Positions 27,472-36,697 of a stretch of 64,000 nucleotides of DNA are shown one piece after another; the first letter of the stretch is position 1, and the number at the start of each line of letters is the position of its first letter. A program made the translations under genes and the position numbers. The notes under the pieces were generated by a model. It was not told the DNA's origin and did no database searches. It saw nothing but the letters and a program-made list of their open reading frames with translations. The DNA comes from Allobranchiibius sp. CTAmp26 (lineage in GTDB: Bacteria > Actinomycetota > Actinomycetes > Actinomycetales > Dermatophilaceae): NCBI RefSeq assembly GCF_017565405.1, contig NZ_JAGEKR010000012.1, positions 248,001-312,000 of the forward strand, given 5' to 3'.

Positions 27472-28536
27472 ATGTCGATGCGCGAGACGCTGGACGAACT
27501 GCGGGCTGCTGCGCAGGATCGTCTCGACCCGGACGTCTGGCACTACATCTCCAGGGGCTCGGGCGACCACGTGAGCGTCAACGAGGCCGAACTCGCCTGG
27601 GATGTCTGGCGATTGCGCCCGCGCGTGCTGCGCGACGTGTCGTCGGTGCACACGTCCTGCGCGGTCTTCGGCGAGTGGGAGAGCCCGATCGGGATCGCGC
27701 CCAGCGCCTACCACCGGCTGGTGCACCCCGAGGGTGAGGCGGCCACCGCACGCGGGGCCGCGGCGAGCGGCGCTCCGTTCGTGCTGTCCAGTCGCTCGAC
27801 GGTGCCGCTGGAGCAGGTCGCCGAGCAGCTGGGCGCCAGGCCATGGTGGTTCCAGGTCTATCTGATGCACGAGCGCGGCATCAGTGACGCGTTGGCGCGG
27901 CGCGCCGCCGAGGCGGGGGCGACGGCTCTGGTGCTCACCGGCGACACGCCCTACCTCGGCTACCGCCCGCGTGCGGGTCGCGCACGGCCGGTGCCGTTGG
28001 ACGACGAGCTGGCGCTGATCGGCGTTTGCCAGCACCTGCCCGCCGACGTGCAGGATCCCTGGCCGTTGATCGATCAGACGCCGCACCAGACCCTCGCCGA
28101 CATCGAGCGGCTGGCCGATCTGACCGGGCTGCCGGTGATCGTCAAGGGAGTGCTGCGCGGTGACGACGCGCTCGCGTGCGTGCAGGCCGGTGCCGGAGGG
28201 GTGTGGGTCAGCACCCACGGCGGGCGCCAGCTGGACGGCACGGTGCCCACGGCGTACGCGCTTGCGGAGGTCGCCGACGCGGTCGGCGACCGTGCGGTGG
28301 TGCTCGCCGACGGCGGCGTACGCGGCGGGCGCGATGCGCTGGTCGCGCTCGCCCTCGGCGCGTCGGCGGTCTTCGTCGGCCGGCCGGCGATGTGGGCGTT
28401 GGCCGCGGGTGGCGCCGAAGGTGTCGCCGAACTGCTGACCGGACTGCGCGAGGAGCTCGCGCACCTGATGGGGTTGGCCGGTGCGACCGGTCTGGAGCAG
28501 CTCGACCCGTCGCTGGTCACGCGCGTTCCGCGATGA
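27472..28536 (+). CDS. FMN-dependent alpha-hydroxy-acid oxidase/dehydrogenase
   Basis: A 354-residue TIM-barrel flavoenzyme of the lactate dehydrogenase (LldD)/glycolate oxidase family, oxidising an alpha-hydroxy acid. FMN-binding residues lie in GIAPSAYHRLVHPEGE; the catalytic His-Arg pair in VSTHGGRQLDG (canonical NHGGRQLD, with Thr here); and phosphate-binding in LADGGVRGGRDALVALALG. Sequence divergence at the Asn position and shortness make the substrate uncertain. It follows the tandem HAD gene by 6 bp. Confidence 0.88.
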   Translation: MSMRETLDELRAAAQDRLDPDVWHYISRGSGDHVSVNEAELAWDVWRLRPRVLRDVSSVHTSCAVFGEWESPIGIAPSAYHRLVHPEGEAATARGAAASGAPFVLSSRSTVPLEQVAEQLGARPWWFQVYLMHERGISDALARRAAEAGATALVLTGDTPYLGYRPRAGRARPVPLDDELALIGVCQHLPADVQDPWPLIDQTPHQTLADIERLADLTGLPVIVKGVLRGDDALACVQAGAGGVWVSTHGGRQLDGTVPTAYALAEVADAVGDRAVVLADGGVRGGRDALVALALGASAVFVGRPAMWALAAGGAEGVAELLTGLREELAHLMGLAGATGLEQLDPSLVTRVPR

Positions 28537-28584
28537 TCTCTGCCCTGCCCTGCCGTGCGGGCGACGGTGGGCAGTTTGCGTCGA

Positions 28585-28646
28585 GGTGGTCGGTTTGCGT
28601 TCTTGGCCAGTGCTGCAGCCGTGGCCGAGGACGCAAACCGACCACC
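28585..28646 (+). repeat. Long inverted repeat (family C), convergent intergenic
   Basis: Outer arms GGTGGTCGGTTTGCGT and ACGCAAACCGACCACC (16 bp, perfect) continue inward through TTGGCCA/TGGCCGA to a 12-base loop, giving a stem of about 25 bp with two G-T positions on the plus-strand RNA. It lies between the convergent oxidase and nitroreductase genes and could terminate both. A second GTTTGCGTC repeat precedes it. Confidence 0.8.
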
Positions 28647-28698
28647 CGGGCGGACGACCCCTCGGTCCGGTCGTGCGCTCCAGCGCCCTGAATGGCGC

Positions 28699-29316
28699 TC
28701 AGTGCAGGGGCACGCCGAAGCTGCCGTCGTGGAAGACCTCGTCAAGCGGCCGACGGGCGCGGGTACGGGTGCTGCCGCTCGGTCGGTCCTCGGCGGCGTA
28801 ACCCAGCGCCACGACGCCGACCAGGTGGTGGCCCTCGGGGATGTCGAAACGTGTCAGGACGGCGTCGGCCCGGTCGGCGGGCACTCCGAAGAACAGCCCG
28901 CCGAGGCCTTCGTCGACCGCGCCCAGCAGCATCAGCATCGAGGCCATGCCGGTGTCGACGTCCCAGTACGGCACCGGCCAAGGTGAGCCCGCCACACCCG
29001 ACCGGGCCTTGTCGGGCTCGGCATAGCGGCGCAGATAACGCGACCGGTCCGAGCAGCACAGGATCAGCACGGGTGCGTCAGACACCCCGTGCAACCAGCC
29101 GTTGGAGGGTGCGTCCGGGTCGGTCGTGGCCGACCAGTAGGCCGCCCGGTCGGCGTCGTCGCGCAGCACCACGAAGTCGAACCCCTGGCTGAAGCCCGCG
29201 CTCGGAGCCCGCAGCGCGAGCTGCGCCACTCGCCGCAGCACCTCGGGCGGTACGGGTCGGGTGGCGTCGAAACGCCGCACCATCCGGCGTCGCAGAACGG
29301 CTTCGCGCAGCTCCAC
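28699..29316 (-). CDS. Nitroreductase family flavoprotein
   Basis: A 205-residue FMN-dependent nitroreductase fold. The N-terminal RRRMVRRFDATRPVPPEV and APSAGFSQGFDFVVLRD bind FMN phosphate, and GAVDEGLGGLFFGVP corresponds to the family's second FMN-binding stretch. Closest to the actinobacterial nitroreductase/BluB-like group by recall. The substrate is unknown. It starts 5 bp after the acyl-CoA synthetase stop on the same strand and could be in one operon with it. Confidence 0.88.
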   Translation of the reverse strand: MELREAVLRRRMVRRFDATRPVPPEVLRRVAQLALRAPSAGFSQGFDFVVLRDDADRAAYWSATTDPDAPSNGWLHGVSDAPVLILCCSDRSRYLRRYAEPDKARSGVAGSPWPVPYWDVDTGMASMLMLLGAVDEGLGGLFFGVPADRADAVLTRFDIPEGHHLVGVVALGYAAEDRPSGSTRTRARRPLDEVFHDGSFGVPLH

Positions 29317-29321
29317 CGCCG

Positions 29322-31154
29322 TCAGTCCGTGCGGTCGGGCGCGGTGGAGGAGGACTCCGACGATGACGCCGCCGGCGACGACGTCTTCAGGTCGGGGAAG
29401 TCGGACTCCCAGAACTCTGTCGGTCCGGATCTGCGTGCCTCGGGTGCCCCGGTGCCGTGCTGGTCGCGCTCCCGGGTGCGCAACTCGACCCGGCGGATCT
29501 TGCCGGAGATGGTCTTGGGCAGATCCGCGAACTCGATCCGCCGGATCCGTTTGTACGCGGCGAGGTGCTCACGCGCGTACGTGAGGATGGCGAGCGCGGT
29601 CTCCTTGTCCGGTGCATGTCCCGCGGCGAGCACGACGTACGCCTTGGGCACGGCCAGGCGGGTCGGGTCCGGAGACGGGACGACGGCCGCCTCCGCGACG
29701 GCCGGGTGCTCGATCAGCACCGACTCCAGCTCGAACGGGGAGATGCGGTAGTCCGACGCCTTGAAGACGTCGTCGGACCGCCCGATGTAGGTGATGTAGC
29801 CGTCCGCGTCCCGGACCGCGACGTCGCCGGTGTGGTAGACCCCGCCGCGCATGGCCTCGGCGGTGCGCTCGCGGTCCGCGTCGTAGCCGACCATCAAACC
29901 CACCGGCCTGCCGAGGGGTCCGTCCAGACGGAGGCAGATCTCGCCTTCCGCATCGCCCGTGTCGGCTCCGGAGGCCGGGTCGACGAGCACGACGTCGTAC
30001 CCCGGGAGCACCCGTCCCATCGACCCGGGGACGACGCGCTGGCCGGGGGTGTTGCCGATCTGGGCGGTCGTCTCGGTCTGTCCGAACCCGTCCCGCACCG
30101 TGATCCCGAGCGCGGCGCGCACCTGCTCGATCACCTCGGGGTTGAGCGGTTCACCCGCCCCGACCATCTCGCGCAGCGACAGCCGCTCCCGCCAGGGCGC
30201 GAGGTCGCTCTGCACGAGCATTCGGTAGACCGTCGGCGGGGCACAGAACGTCGTCGCGCGCTCCTGCGCCAGCGCCCGCAGCAGACTCTGTGCGTCGAAC
30301 CGCGGCTGATTGACCATCAGCACCGTCGCGCCGGCGTTCCACGGCGCGAAGACACAGCTCCAGGCGTGCTTGGCCCAGCCGGGCGAGCTCACGTTGAGGT
30401 GCACGTCGCCGGGCTGCAGACCGATCCAGTACATCGTCGACAGGTGTCCGACCGGGTACGACGCGTGGGTGTGCGTCACCAGCTTCGGTGCGGCCGTGGT
30501 GCCTGAGGTGAAGTAGACGAGCATCGGATCCTGCGCGCCGGTGACTGCCGCGGGCGCGGCCGCGTCGGACGTGTCGCTGTCGGAGTAGGAGTGCCAGCCC
30601 TCCGGGCACTGTTCGCCGACGGCGATCCGGGTGAACTCACCGGGCACCGTCTCGAAGGCATCCGCGGCGTCGGCCCGCACGATCGCGTGGGCGACCGCGC
30701 CGCGGTCGATCCGGTCCCGCAGATCGGCCGAGGTGAGCAGCGTGGCGGCGGGGATCGTGACAGCGCCGAGCCGGATGCACGCCAGCAGGCTCTCCCACAG
30801 CTCCACCTGGTTGCCCAGCATCAGCAGCACCCGGTCACCGGACCGGACGCCGAGCGACGCCAGCCAGCCGGCCACCTGCTGGGAGCGCCGGGCCATCTGC
30901 GCGTACGTGCAGCTCGTGCGCCGGTCTCCACCGTCCCCCTGGTCGACGATGGTCAACGCCGGGCGGTCGCGGGAGTCCGCCTCCGTCGCCAGGACGTCGA
31001 ACCAGTCGGTGGCCCAGTTGAAGTGGTCGGGCCGCGGCGGCGAGTACCCCGCGATCGCGGCGTCGTAATCGGTGCGGTGGGCCTGCAGGTGATCCCGCGC
31101 GGCGCGGAAATCGTCTGCCGGCGTAGCGATAGGGTTCTGGCTCGTCGACGGCAT
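29322..31154 (-). CDS. AMP-dependent acyl-CoA synthetase (medium-chain/AcsM-like)
   Basis: A 610-residue adenylate-forming ligase that makes acyl-CoA from a carboxylic acid. The P-loop is YFTSGTTAAPKLVTHTH; the A5 region DGFGQTETT; A8 YITYIGRSDDVFKASDYR; and the catalytic Lys at LPKTISGKIRRVELR near the C-terminus. A Ser/Thr/Asp-rich 40-residue tail follows. The DWFDV lead and absence of a targeting signal fit the cytosolic medium-chain group. ATG 31154 is close behind a TACATT that could be a -10. Divergent from the sigma gene. Confidence 0.9.
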   Translation of the reverse strand: MPSTSQNPIATPADDFRAARDHLQAHRTDYDAAIAGYSPPRPDHFNWATDWFDVLATEADSRDRPALTIVDQGDGGDRRTSCTYAQMARRSQQVAGWLASLGVRSGDRVLLMLGNQVELWESLLACIRLGAVTIPAATLLTSADLRDRIDRGAVAHAIVRADAADAFETVPGEFTRIAVGEQCPEGWHSYSDSDTSDAAAPAAVTGAQDPMLVYFTSGTTAAPKLVTHTHASYPVGHLSTMYWIGLQPGDVHLNVSSPGWAKHAWSCVFAPWNAGATVLMVNQPRFDAQSLLRALAQERATTFCAPPTVYRMLVQSDLAPWRERLSLREMVGAGEPLNPEVIEQVRAALGITVRDGFGQTETTAQIGNTPGQRVVPGSMGRVLPGYDVVLVDPASGADTGDAEGEICLRLDGPLGRPVGLMVGYDADRERTAEAMRGGVYHTGDVAVRDADGYITYIGRSDDVFKASDYRISPFELESVLIEHPAVAEAAVVPSPDPTRLAVPKAYVVLAAGHAPDKETALAILTYAREHLAAYKRIRRIEFADLPKTISGKIRRVELRTRERDQHGTGAPEARRSGPTEFWESDFPDLKTSSPAASSSESSSTAPDRTD

Positions 31155-31234
31155 ACGTGAATGTAACCAGCGTCACGCGCCGGGCGCAGCGAAGGAGCAC
31201 CAACCGATCGGGTGCCTCCGGCGTCTTAGGGGAC

Positions 31235-31816
31235 ATGACCACCATCTCCCTCCTGGCGCCCGCCGGCGCCCGGGCGCGGCGACACGTGCGTGAGGAGGGG
31301 AGGTCGGCGGTGGCTCGGGGGCAATCGGCGACCGACGCGGCGGTGCGCGAGGTGTACGACGCGCACTTCGGACGGCTCGTCGGATGGGCCACGTCGTTGG
31401 TGGGGGACCGCGACCTGGCGCACGACTTCGCGACGGAGGCGTTCATCCGGTTGATCAACCACTGGGGCCAGGTGGCCGAACCGAGGCCCTGGCTCTACAC
31501 GACGGTCGCCAACCAGGTGCGCGACCACTGGCGCAAACGCGGACGTGAGGCGGCGGCGTACGACAAGTACACCGCGGGCCGGCCCGTCGACATCGACGTC
31601 GCGGCACCCGAACCAGACGTGGCGACGCGGCTGACCGTGCGCGACGCCGTGGAGTCCCTGCCCGGGCGGCTGCGGATGACGGTGCTGTTGCATTACTACG
31701 CCGACCTCTCGGTGGCCCAGGTCGCCCGCGAACTCGGCAAGTCCGAGGGTGCGGTGAAGCGAGATCTCTACGACGGTCGCAAACTGCTGGCCGAGCATTT
31801 GAAGCAGGTGCGATGA
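31235..31816 (+). CDS. ECF-type RNA polymerase sigma factor
   Basis: A 193-residue sigma-70-family factor. Region 2 is AVREVYDAHFGRLVGWAT with DLAHDFATEAFIRLINHW (2.4); region 4 is ESLPGRLRMTVLLHYYADLSV with AQVARELGKSEGAVKRDLYDGRKLLAEHL (helix-turn-helix). The start is ATG 31235. Its stop overlaps the next start by ATGA, so the two proteins are made together. A canonical anti-sigma with a zinc-binding ZAS motif is not encoded; the coupled membrane protein probably takes that role. No promoter matching a known ECF consensus was found upstream. Confidence 0.9.
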   Translation: MTTISLLAPAGARARRHVREEGRSAVARGQSATDAAVREVYDAHFGRLVGWATSLVGDRDLAHDFATEAFIRLINHWGQVAEPRPWLYTTVANQVRDHWRKRGREAAAYDKYTAGRPVDIDVAAPEPDVATRLTVRDAVESLPGRLRMTVLLHYYADLSVAQVARELGKSEGAVKRDLYDGRKLLAEHLKQVR

Positions 31817-33297
31817 ACGACGACGACCTCCGCGGATCCGGCGAGGATCGCCGCGAACCGGCGTACGACGACGACCCCGTCGCGCGCTTCTTCGGTGCGC
31901 ATCGCTCCTCGGTGCGCCCCGAAACAGCAGGCGACCTGGACTGGGCCCGGATCACCCGGGCGGCCCGGCGACGCCGACCGCACCGGTTCCTGGCCGGTGC
32001 CGTCGCGGCCGCTGCGGTGGCGGTGGTCGCCGGGTTCGGGGTGTGGACCGTGCAGGCTCCACAGTCGAACGGTCCGGCCGTGGCCGCGAGCTCGGTGAGC
32101 TCGACGTCGGTCCGGTCCGGCACACAGGCCGGCGGGGCTCGGCAACCGCAGCACGACAGCGGGACGCCGGTGACACCCGGCGCGCAGTCGCAGGCGCAGC
32201 CGCGCGTGGTGGTCCCCGACAGCTTCGTCACCTGGTCGCTCAGCAACGCTGGTAACAACGTCGTGTACGACCTGGGGTCCAGCAGCTGCGGCGCGTTCAC
32301 CTGTCCGGTGCTGTTGCGCTCCGCCGACAACGGCGCCAGCTGGTCCGGCGTGCACACGTTCGATGGGTCGCTCTACTCCAGCCCGGTGCAGCCGGGTGGC
32401 AAGCACATCCAGCCCGACGACCAGTTGCGGGACGTCCGGTTCGTGACGCCGACGACCGGTTACGTCTTCGGCGGCGACCTGTGGGTCACCCACGACTCGG
32501 GCGCCAGTTTCTCCCGCGTCGCCCACCCGGGGCGCACGGTCCTGGACGTCGAGGCGTGGCACGGCGACCTGTTGGTGCTGACGGCCGACAAGTGCGCCTC
32601 GTCGACCTGCGCCGGATCGGTGAGTCTGACGCGGATGAGCACCTCGGCCGACACCGTGCCGCAGGCTGCGTCCTCGACCGCCGACCTCACGGCTCCGATC
32701 GTCTCCGGGCAGATCGTCGTGCGCAACGGGATGGCCTACCTGTCGCTCACCAGCGCCTCCGACGGTGCGCCGCTGCCCCCGCTGCGACTGGTGAACACTT
32801 CCCTGGAGCCGATGTACGCGCCGGGCGCGTGCGCCGGGACGTCGCTGCAGGCCATCACCCCGTCCACGACCCTCAACCACCAGCTCTTCGCGCTCTGCAC
32901 TCCGATGACCGGCGCATCGCGGACGTCGTACACGCTGGTGCACAGCACCGACGACGGCGTGACGTGGACGAAGGTCTCGAGCGGGGCCCTGCAGCTGCCC
33001 ACCGGCTCTCGCCCCGACCTGGCCTCGGTCGACGCGGACCACGTGGCCGCCTCGGCCGGTCCGACCACGACGACGGGTGCCGCCGCGGTCGTGGGAGCCG
33101 GATCGTTGGTCGTCTCCACGGACGGCGGCAAGACCTTCGTCGCCAAGGACGGTCCGCTCGGTCTGCCCGCCAGCGGGATCGACTGGCTCGCCAGCCCGGG
33201 CGGGAGCCAGTACTACGCGATCACCCTGAGCAGCTCGGGATACTGGTGGTCGAACGACTCGGGGCTCACGTGGAGGCTCGTCGACCCGATCCGCTGA
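31813..33297 (+). CDS. Membrane-anchored Asp-box protein coupled to the ECF sigma factor
   Basis: A 494-residue protein: a 55-residue acidic cytoplasmic head, a single membrane helix at about 59-78, a Ser/Gly linker, and an outside domain. That domain has at least five Asp-box-like repeats (SADNGASW, THDSGASF, STDDGVTW, STDGGKTF, SNDSGLTW), the pattern of sialidase or photosynthesis-factor-type beta-propellers. It overlaps the sigma gene by ATGA. The domain order and pairing suggest a transmembrane sensor that holds the sigma factor, with an extracellular ligand-binding propeller. It lacks the cysteine motif of zinc-binding anti-sigmas. Confidence 0.72.
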   Translation: MNDDDLRGSGEDRREPAYDDDPVARFFGAHRSSVRPETAGDLDWARITRAARRRRPHRFLAGAVAAAAVAVVAGFGVWTVQAPQSNGPAVAASSVSSTSVRSGTQAGGARQPQHDSGTPVTPGAQSQAQPRVVVPDSFVTWSLSNAGNNVVYDLGSSSCGAFTCPVLLRSADNGASWSGVHTFDGSLYSSPVQPGGKHIQPDDQLRDVRFVTPTTGYVFGGDLWVTHDSGASFSRVAHPGRTVLDVEAWHGDLLVLTADKCASSTCAGSVSLTRMSTSADTVPQAASSTADLTAPIVSGQIVVRNGMAYLSLTSASDGAPLPPLRLVNTSLEPMYAPGACAGTSLQAITPSTTLNHQLFALCTPMTGASRTSYTLVHSTDDGVTWTKVSSGALQLPTGSRPDLASVDADHVAASAGPTTTTGAAAVVGAGSLVVSTDGGKTFVAKDGPLGLPASGIDWLASPGGSQYYAITLSSSGYWWSNDSGLTWRLVDPIR

Positions 33298-33314
33298 CGT
33301 GGGAGGCTGACAGC

Positions 33315-35999
33315 GTGAGCGACGCGGATCCGCAGCCGCCGGACTATCCCTCCCACTGGGAGGCCGATGTCGTCCTGCGCGACGGGTCGATCGGGCACGT
33401 GCGGCCTATCCGGCCCGCCGACGCGACCCTGATCCAGGAGTTCCACGACCGCCAGTCCAAGGAATCGATCTACCTTCGATTCTTCGCGCCTTTGCCGCAC
33501 CTGTCCGACCGCGACGCGCACCGCTTCGCCAACGTGGACTACCACGCGCGGGTCGCCCTGGTGATGGAGGCGGACGAGCAGCTGGTAGGCATCGCGCGCT
33601 ACGACCGGGTCGGTGACACACCGCCGCGTGCCGAGGTCGCGTTCAACGTCGCCGACGACTTCCAGGGCCGCGGGGTGGGTTCGGTGCTGCTCGAGCACCT
33701 CGTCGCGATCGGCCAGGAAGGCGACATCGAGGAGTTCACCGCCGACGTACTCCCGCAGAACCGCAAGATGCTCGGTGTCTTCTCCGAGGCGGGGTTCGAG
33801 GTGCGCCGGCACTTCGACGACGGGGTCGTGGCCCTGTCCTTCCGCATCGAGACCACCAGCCGCAGTCGGGAGGTGCTGGAGGCCCGTGAGCATCGGGCGG
33901 AGGCGCGCAGCGTCGCCGCTCTCTTGCGCCCGAGCAGCGTGGCGGTCGTCGGCGTGGGATCTCGTCCGACCTCGGTCGGGCGGGAGATCTACGAACGACT
34001 GGTCGCCCAGGGGTTCACCGGCACGGCGTACGCCGTCAACAGGAACCCGCACCGTGAGGTCGAGGGTGAGCTCTACGCGCGGGTGCGCGATCTGCCCGGA
34101 CCGGTCGACGTGGCGGTGATCGCCGTGCCGGTCGCGGGCGTGCTCGACGCGGCTCGCGACTGTGCAGCGCACAAGGTGAAGGCCCTCATCGTCGTGTCCG
34201 CCGGCTTCGCGGAGATCGGCGAGGAGGGCGAGGCGCTGCAGCGCGAGCTGCTCCAGGTGGCGCGACGGGGCGGGATGCGCGTCGTCGGCCCGAACTCGTT
34301 CGGGGTCATCGACACCCGCGAGTCCGTGCGGATGAACGCGTCGGTCGCGCCGGACATGCCGCAGGCCGGCGGCTTCGGGTTGTTCGCACAGAGCGGGGTG
34401 CTCGCCATCTCGGTGCTGGAGTCGGCCCGACGTCGCGGGCTGGGTCTCAGCGACTTCGTGTCCGCCGGCAACCGGATCGACGTGTCCGGCAATGACATCA
34501 TGCAGTTCTGGATCGACGACCCGACCACCCGCGTGGCCGGTCTCTATCTGGAGTCGATGGGCAACCCGCGCAAGTTCTCCCGCATTGCCCGACGGCTGGC
34601 CCAGAAGAAGCCGGTCATCGTGATCAAGTCCGGCACCTCGGAGTACGGCGTCCCTCCCGGCCACCGGGTGCGCGACACGACCGTGGGTCCCGAGGCGTTC
34701 GCCCAGATGCTGCGGCAGGCCGGTGTCATCCGGGTGGAGAACCTGCACCAGCTGCTCGATGTGGCCCAACTGGTCGTCGACCAGCCCCTCCCGGCCGGCA
34801 CCGGTGTCGCCGTGGTCGGCAACACCGTGTCCCTGGGTGCGCTGGCCGCCGACGCCGTCGTCAGCTGGGGGTTGGACGTGGTGCACGGTCCGCGCAGCCT
34901 GCCGCCGGACGCCTCGGCCGGGCAGGTCGAGCAGGCCTTGGAAGCGGTGTTCGCCGACCCGGACGTGCACAGCGTGGTCGCCTGCTTCCTGCACGCGAAG
35001 GTCGAACCGAGCATCGTCTCGGCGACCGCGCTCGCCCAGGTCGCGGCACGGCACGACAAACCCTGCGTCGCCACCTTCGTGGGCATCCACGAGGTGCGGG
35101 CCGCGCTGGCGTCCGGGCGGCGTACGACGGCCGGCGGCGAGGCGGCCCCGGCGACCGTGCCGGCGTACAGCACCCCCGAGGACGGGGTGCGCGCGCTCGC
35201 CGCCGCGACTCGGTACGCCGAGTGGCAGGCGGCCGACCACGGGGAGCTGGTCACCCCGGACGGCATCCACCGCTCCCGTGCCGATGCCGTCATCGACGGG
35301 GTGCTGCAGGGATCGCCGCAGGGGCGGCCCCTGCAACCGGCCGAGGTGCGCGAGCTGCTCGCGGCATACGGGATCGAGGTCTGGGAGGCCGTGCCCGTGG
35401 ACTCACCGGCGCACGCGGCCACCGCGGCGACGCGACTGGGGTTCCCGGTGGTGCTGAAGTCCACGTCGCCGATCGCGAGCAGCCAGCCCATCGCGAGCGT
35501 GCGGCTGGATCTGAACAACCGGGCGGCTGTCCGGGCGGCGTACACCACGCTGGACGACCGGTTGCGTCCCCTGCACGCGAACCGGCTGGTGGTGCAGCAG
35601 ATGGCCACGCCGGGGATCCCGTGCGTGATCTCCTCGGTGGAGGACCCGCTCTTCGGCCCGGTGGTGAGTTTCGCGCTGGCGGGGCCACCACGTGAGGTGA
35701 TGGGCGACATCGGCTACCGGATCCCGCCGCTGCGCACCGGTGACGTGCGCGACCTGATCGGGTCGGTGCGCGCCGCGCCGCTGCTGCGGGGGCACGGAGG
35801 TCGCCCGCCGGTCGACCAGGTCGCCTTGGAGGACGTGATCGCGCGCATCTCGATGATCGCCGAGCAGATCCCCGAGGTCGTCTCGCTCGAGCTCAACCCG
35901 GTCAACACCCACGAGGGCGGGATCGAGGTGCTGGGCGCCAGCATCACCGTCGCGCCGAGCACCGCCCGGACCGACCGCGGGCGCCGGGCGCTGGCCTGA
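33315..35999 (+). CDS. GNAT-acyl-CoA synthetase (ACD) fusion, Pat-type lysine acetyltransferase
   Basis: An 894-residue fusion. Residues about 20-180 are a GNAT acetyltransferase (ADVVLRDGSIGHVRPIRP and ADDFQGRGVGSVLLEHL), and the rest is an NDP-forming acyl-CoA synthetase-like module (VAVVGVGSRPTSVGREI, GPNSFGVIDT, and an ATP-grasp end with EVVSLELNPVN). This order, GNAT first, matches the Streptomyces PatA-type enzymes that acetylate acetyl-CoA synthetase and other proteins. The loop where the catalytic His of true ACD enzymes sits reads SGTSEYGVPPGHRV and looks degenerate, so the ACD part may only sense acetyl-CoA. GTG 33315 has GGGAGG upstream. Confidence 0.87.
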   Translation: MSDADPQPPDYPSHWEADVVLRDGSIGHVRPIRPADATLIQEFHDRQSKESIYLRFFAPLPHLSDRDAHRFANVDYHARVALVMEADEQLVGIARYDRVGDTPPRAEVAFNVADDFQGRGVGSVLLEHLVAIGQEGDIEEFTADVLPQNRKMLGVFSEAGFEVRRHFDDGVVALSFRIETTSRSREVLEAREHRAEARSVAALLRPSSVAVVGVGSRPTSVGREIYERLVAQGFTGTAYAVNRNPHREVEGELYARVRDLPGPVDVAVIAVPVAGVLDAARDCAAHKVKALIVVSAGFAEIGEEGEALQRELLQVARRGGMRVVGPNSFGVIDTRESVRMNASVAPDMPQAGGFGLFAQSGVLAISVLESARRRGLGLSDFVSAGNRIDVSGNDIMQFWIDDPTTRVAGLYLESMGNPRKFSRIARRLAQKKPVIVIKSGTSEYGVPPGHRVRDTTVGPEAFAQMLRQAGVIRVENLHQLLDVAQLVVDQPLPAGTGVAVVGNTVSLGALAADAVVSWGLDVVHGPRSLPPDASAGQVEQALEAVFADPDVHSVVACFLHAKVEPSIVSATALAQVAARHDKPCVATFVGIHEVRAALASGRRTTAGGEAAPATVPAYSTPEDGVRALAAATRYAEWQAADHGELVTPDGIHRSRADAVIDGVLQGSPQGRPLQPAEVRELLAAYGIEVWEAVPVDSPAHAATAATRLGFPVVLKSTSPIASSQPIASVRLDLNNRAAVRAAYTTLDDRLRPLHANRLVVQQMATPGIPCVISSVEDPLFGPVVSFALAGPPREVMGDIGYRIPPLRTGDVRDLIGSVRAAPLLRGHGGRPPVDQVALEDVIARISMIAEQIPEVVSLELNPVNTHEGGIEVLGASITVAPSTARTDRGRRALA

Positions 36000-36085
36000 C
36001 CGGCCGGCGTACAGCTGGTCCTCACCGCTCGGGGAGCGGGACCGATGCCGGGGAGGCGTGGCCGGCGGGGTGAGAGGATGCCTCA

Positions 36086-36697
36086 ATGTCCTACGCCGGT
36101 CCTCGCAGTGACGCGCTGCCCGAAGCTCTGCTCTCCGACATCGACACCTCCGGTTATTACCCGGCGTTGGTGAGCGATGTGGTCGCCACCGCGCTCGGCG
36201 ACGACACCGTGGTGTCCCACCTGGTGCACGCAGAGACCACGTTCGACAGCGAGACCGTACGCCGCCACGTCACCGTGCTCGTCCTCGCGCCGCACCGCCT
36301 CGTGGTGGTGCACGCGGACGACCACGCGCCATCCGCCGACACGCCCGCCGAGCACCTTGGGGCCGTCGCCACCGCGACGTCGGAGACGATTCCCCTCGGC
36401 CGGGTGCGCGGGGTGATGCTCGCGCACGTGGTGTCCGCGCCGGAGGACTATCGGCCCGGCAGCCTCGGCCGCGAGATCACCCTCAAGCTGGGCTGGGGCA
36501 CCGTCGCCGCGATCGACATCATGCCCGCTCAGTGCGCCGACCCGCAGTGCGAGGCCGACCACGGTTACGAAGGCACCATCGGCGACGACGACATCACCCT
36601 GCGCATCACCGGTGAGGTCGATGGCGACGACACCCTGGAGCAGGCCAAGCAGTTCGCGGCGACCCTGTCCCGCGCGCTCGGGCAGCCCACCAGGTGA
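36086..36697 (+). CDS. DUF5998 family protein
   Basis: A 203-residue soluble acidic protein beginning MSYAGPRSDALPEALL and containing ITLKLGWGTVAAIDIMPAQC and the C-x-x-x-C-like CADPQCEADHGYEG, the pattern of DUF5998. Function is unknown. Its stop overlaps the GTG of the phosphodiesterase gene (GTGA), a linkage found widely in actinobacteria, which suggests that the two act together. A terminal helix EQAKQFAATLSRAL ends the protein. Confidence 0.82.
   Translation: MSYAGPRSDALPEALLSDIDTSGYYPALVSDVVATALGDDTVVSHLVHAETTFDSETVRRHVTVLVLAPHRLVVVHADDHAPSADTPAEHLGAVATATSETIPLGRVRGVMLAHVVSAPEDYRPGSLGREITLKLGWGTVAAIDIMPAQCADPQCEADHGYEGTIGDDDITLRITGEVDGDDTLEQAKQFAATLSRALGQPTR

Noticed and set aside
31161-31225. 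ECF-type promoter (TGTAACC with CGTC) ahead of the sigma gene
   Set aside because: The two elements are about 53 bp apart, far from the 16-17 bp needed.
33213-35336. 707-codon minus-strand frame
   Set aside because: Antisense to the GNAT-ACD fusion, with no domain or start signal.
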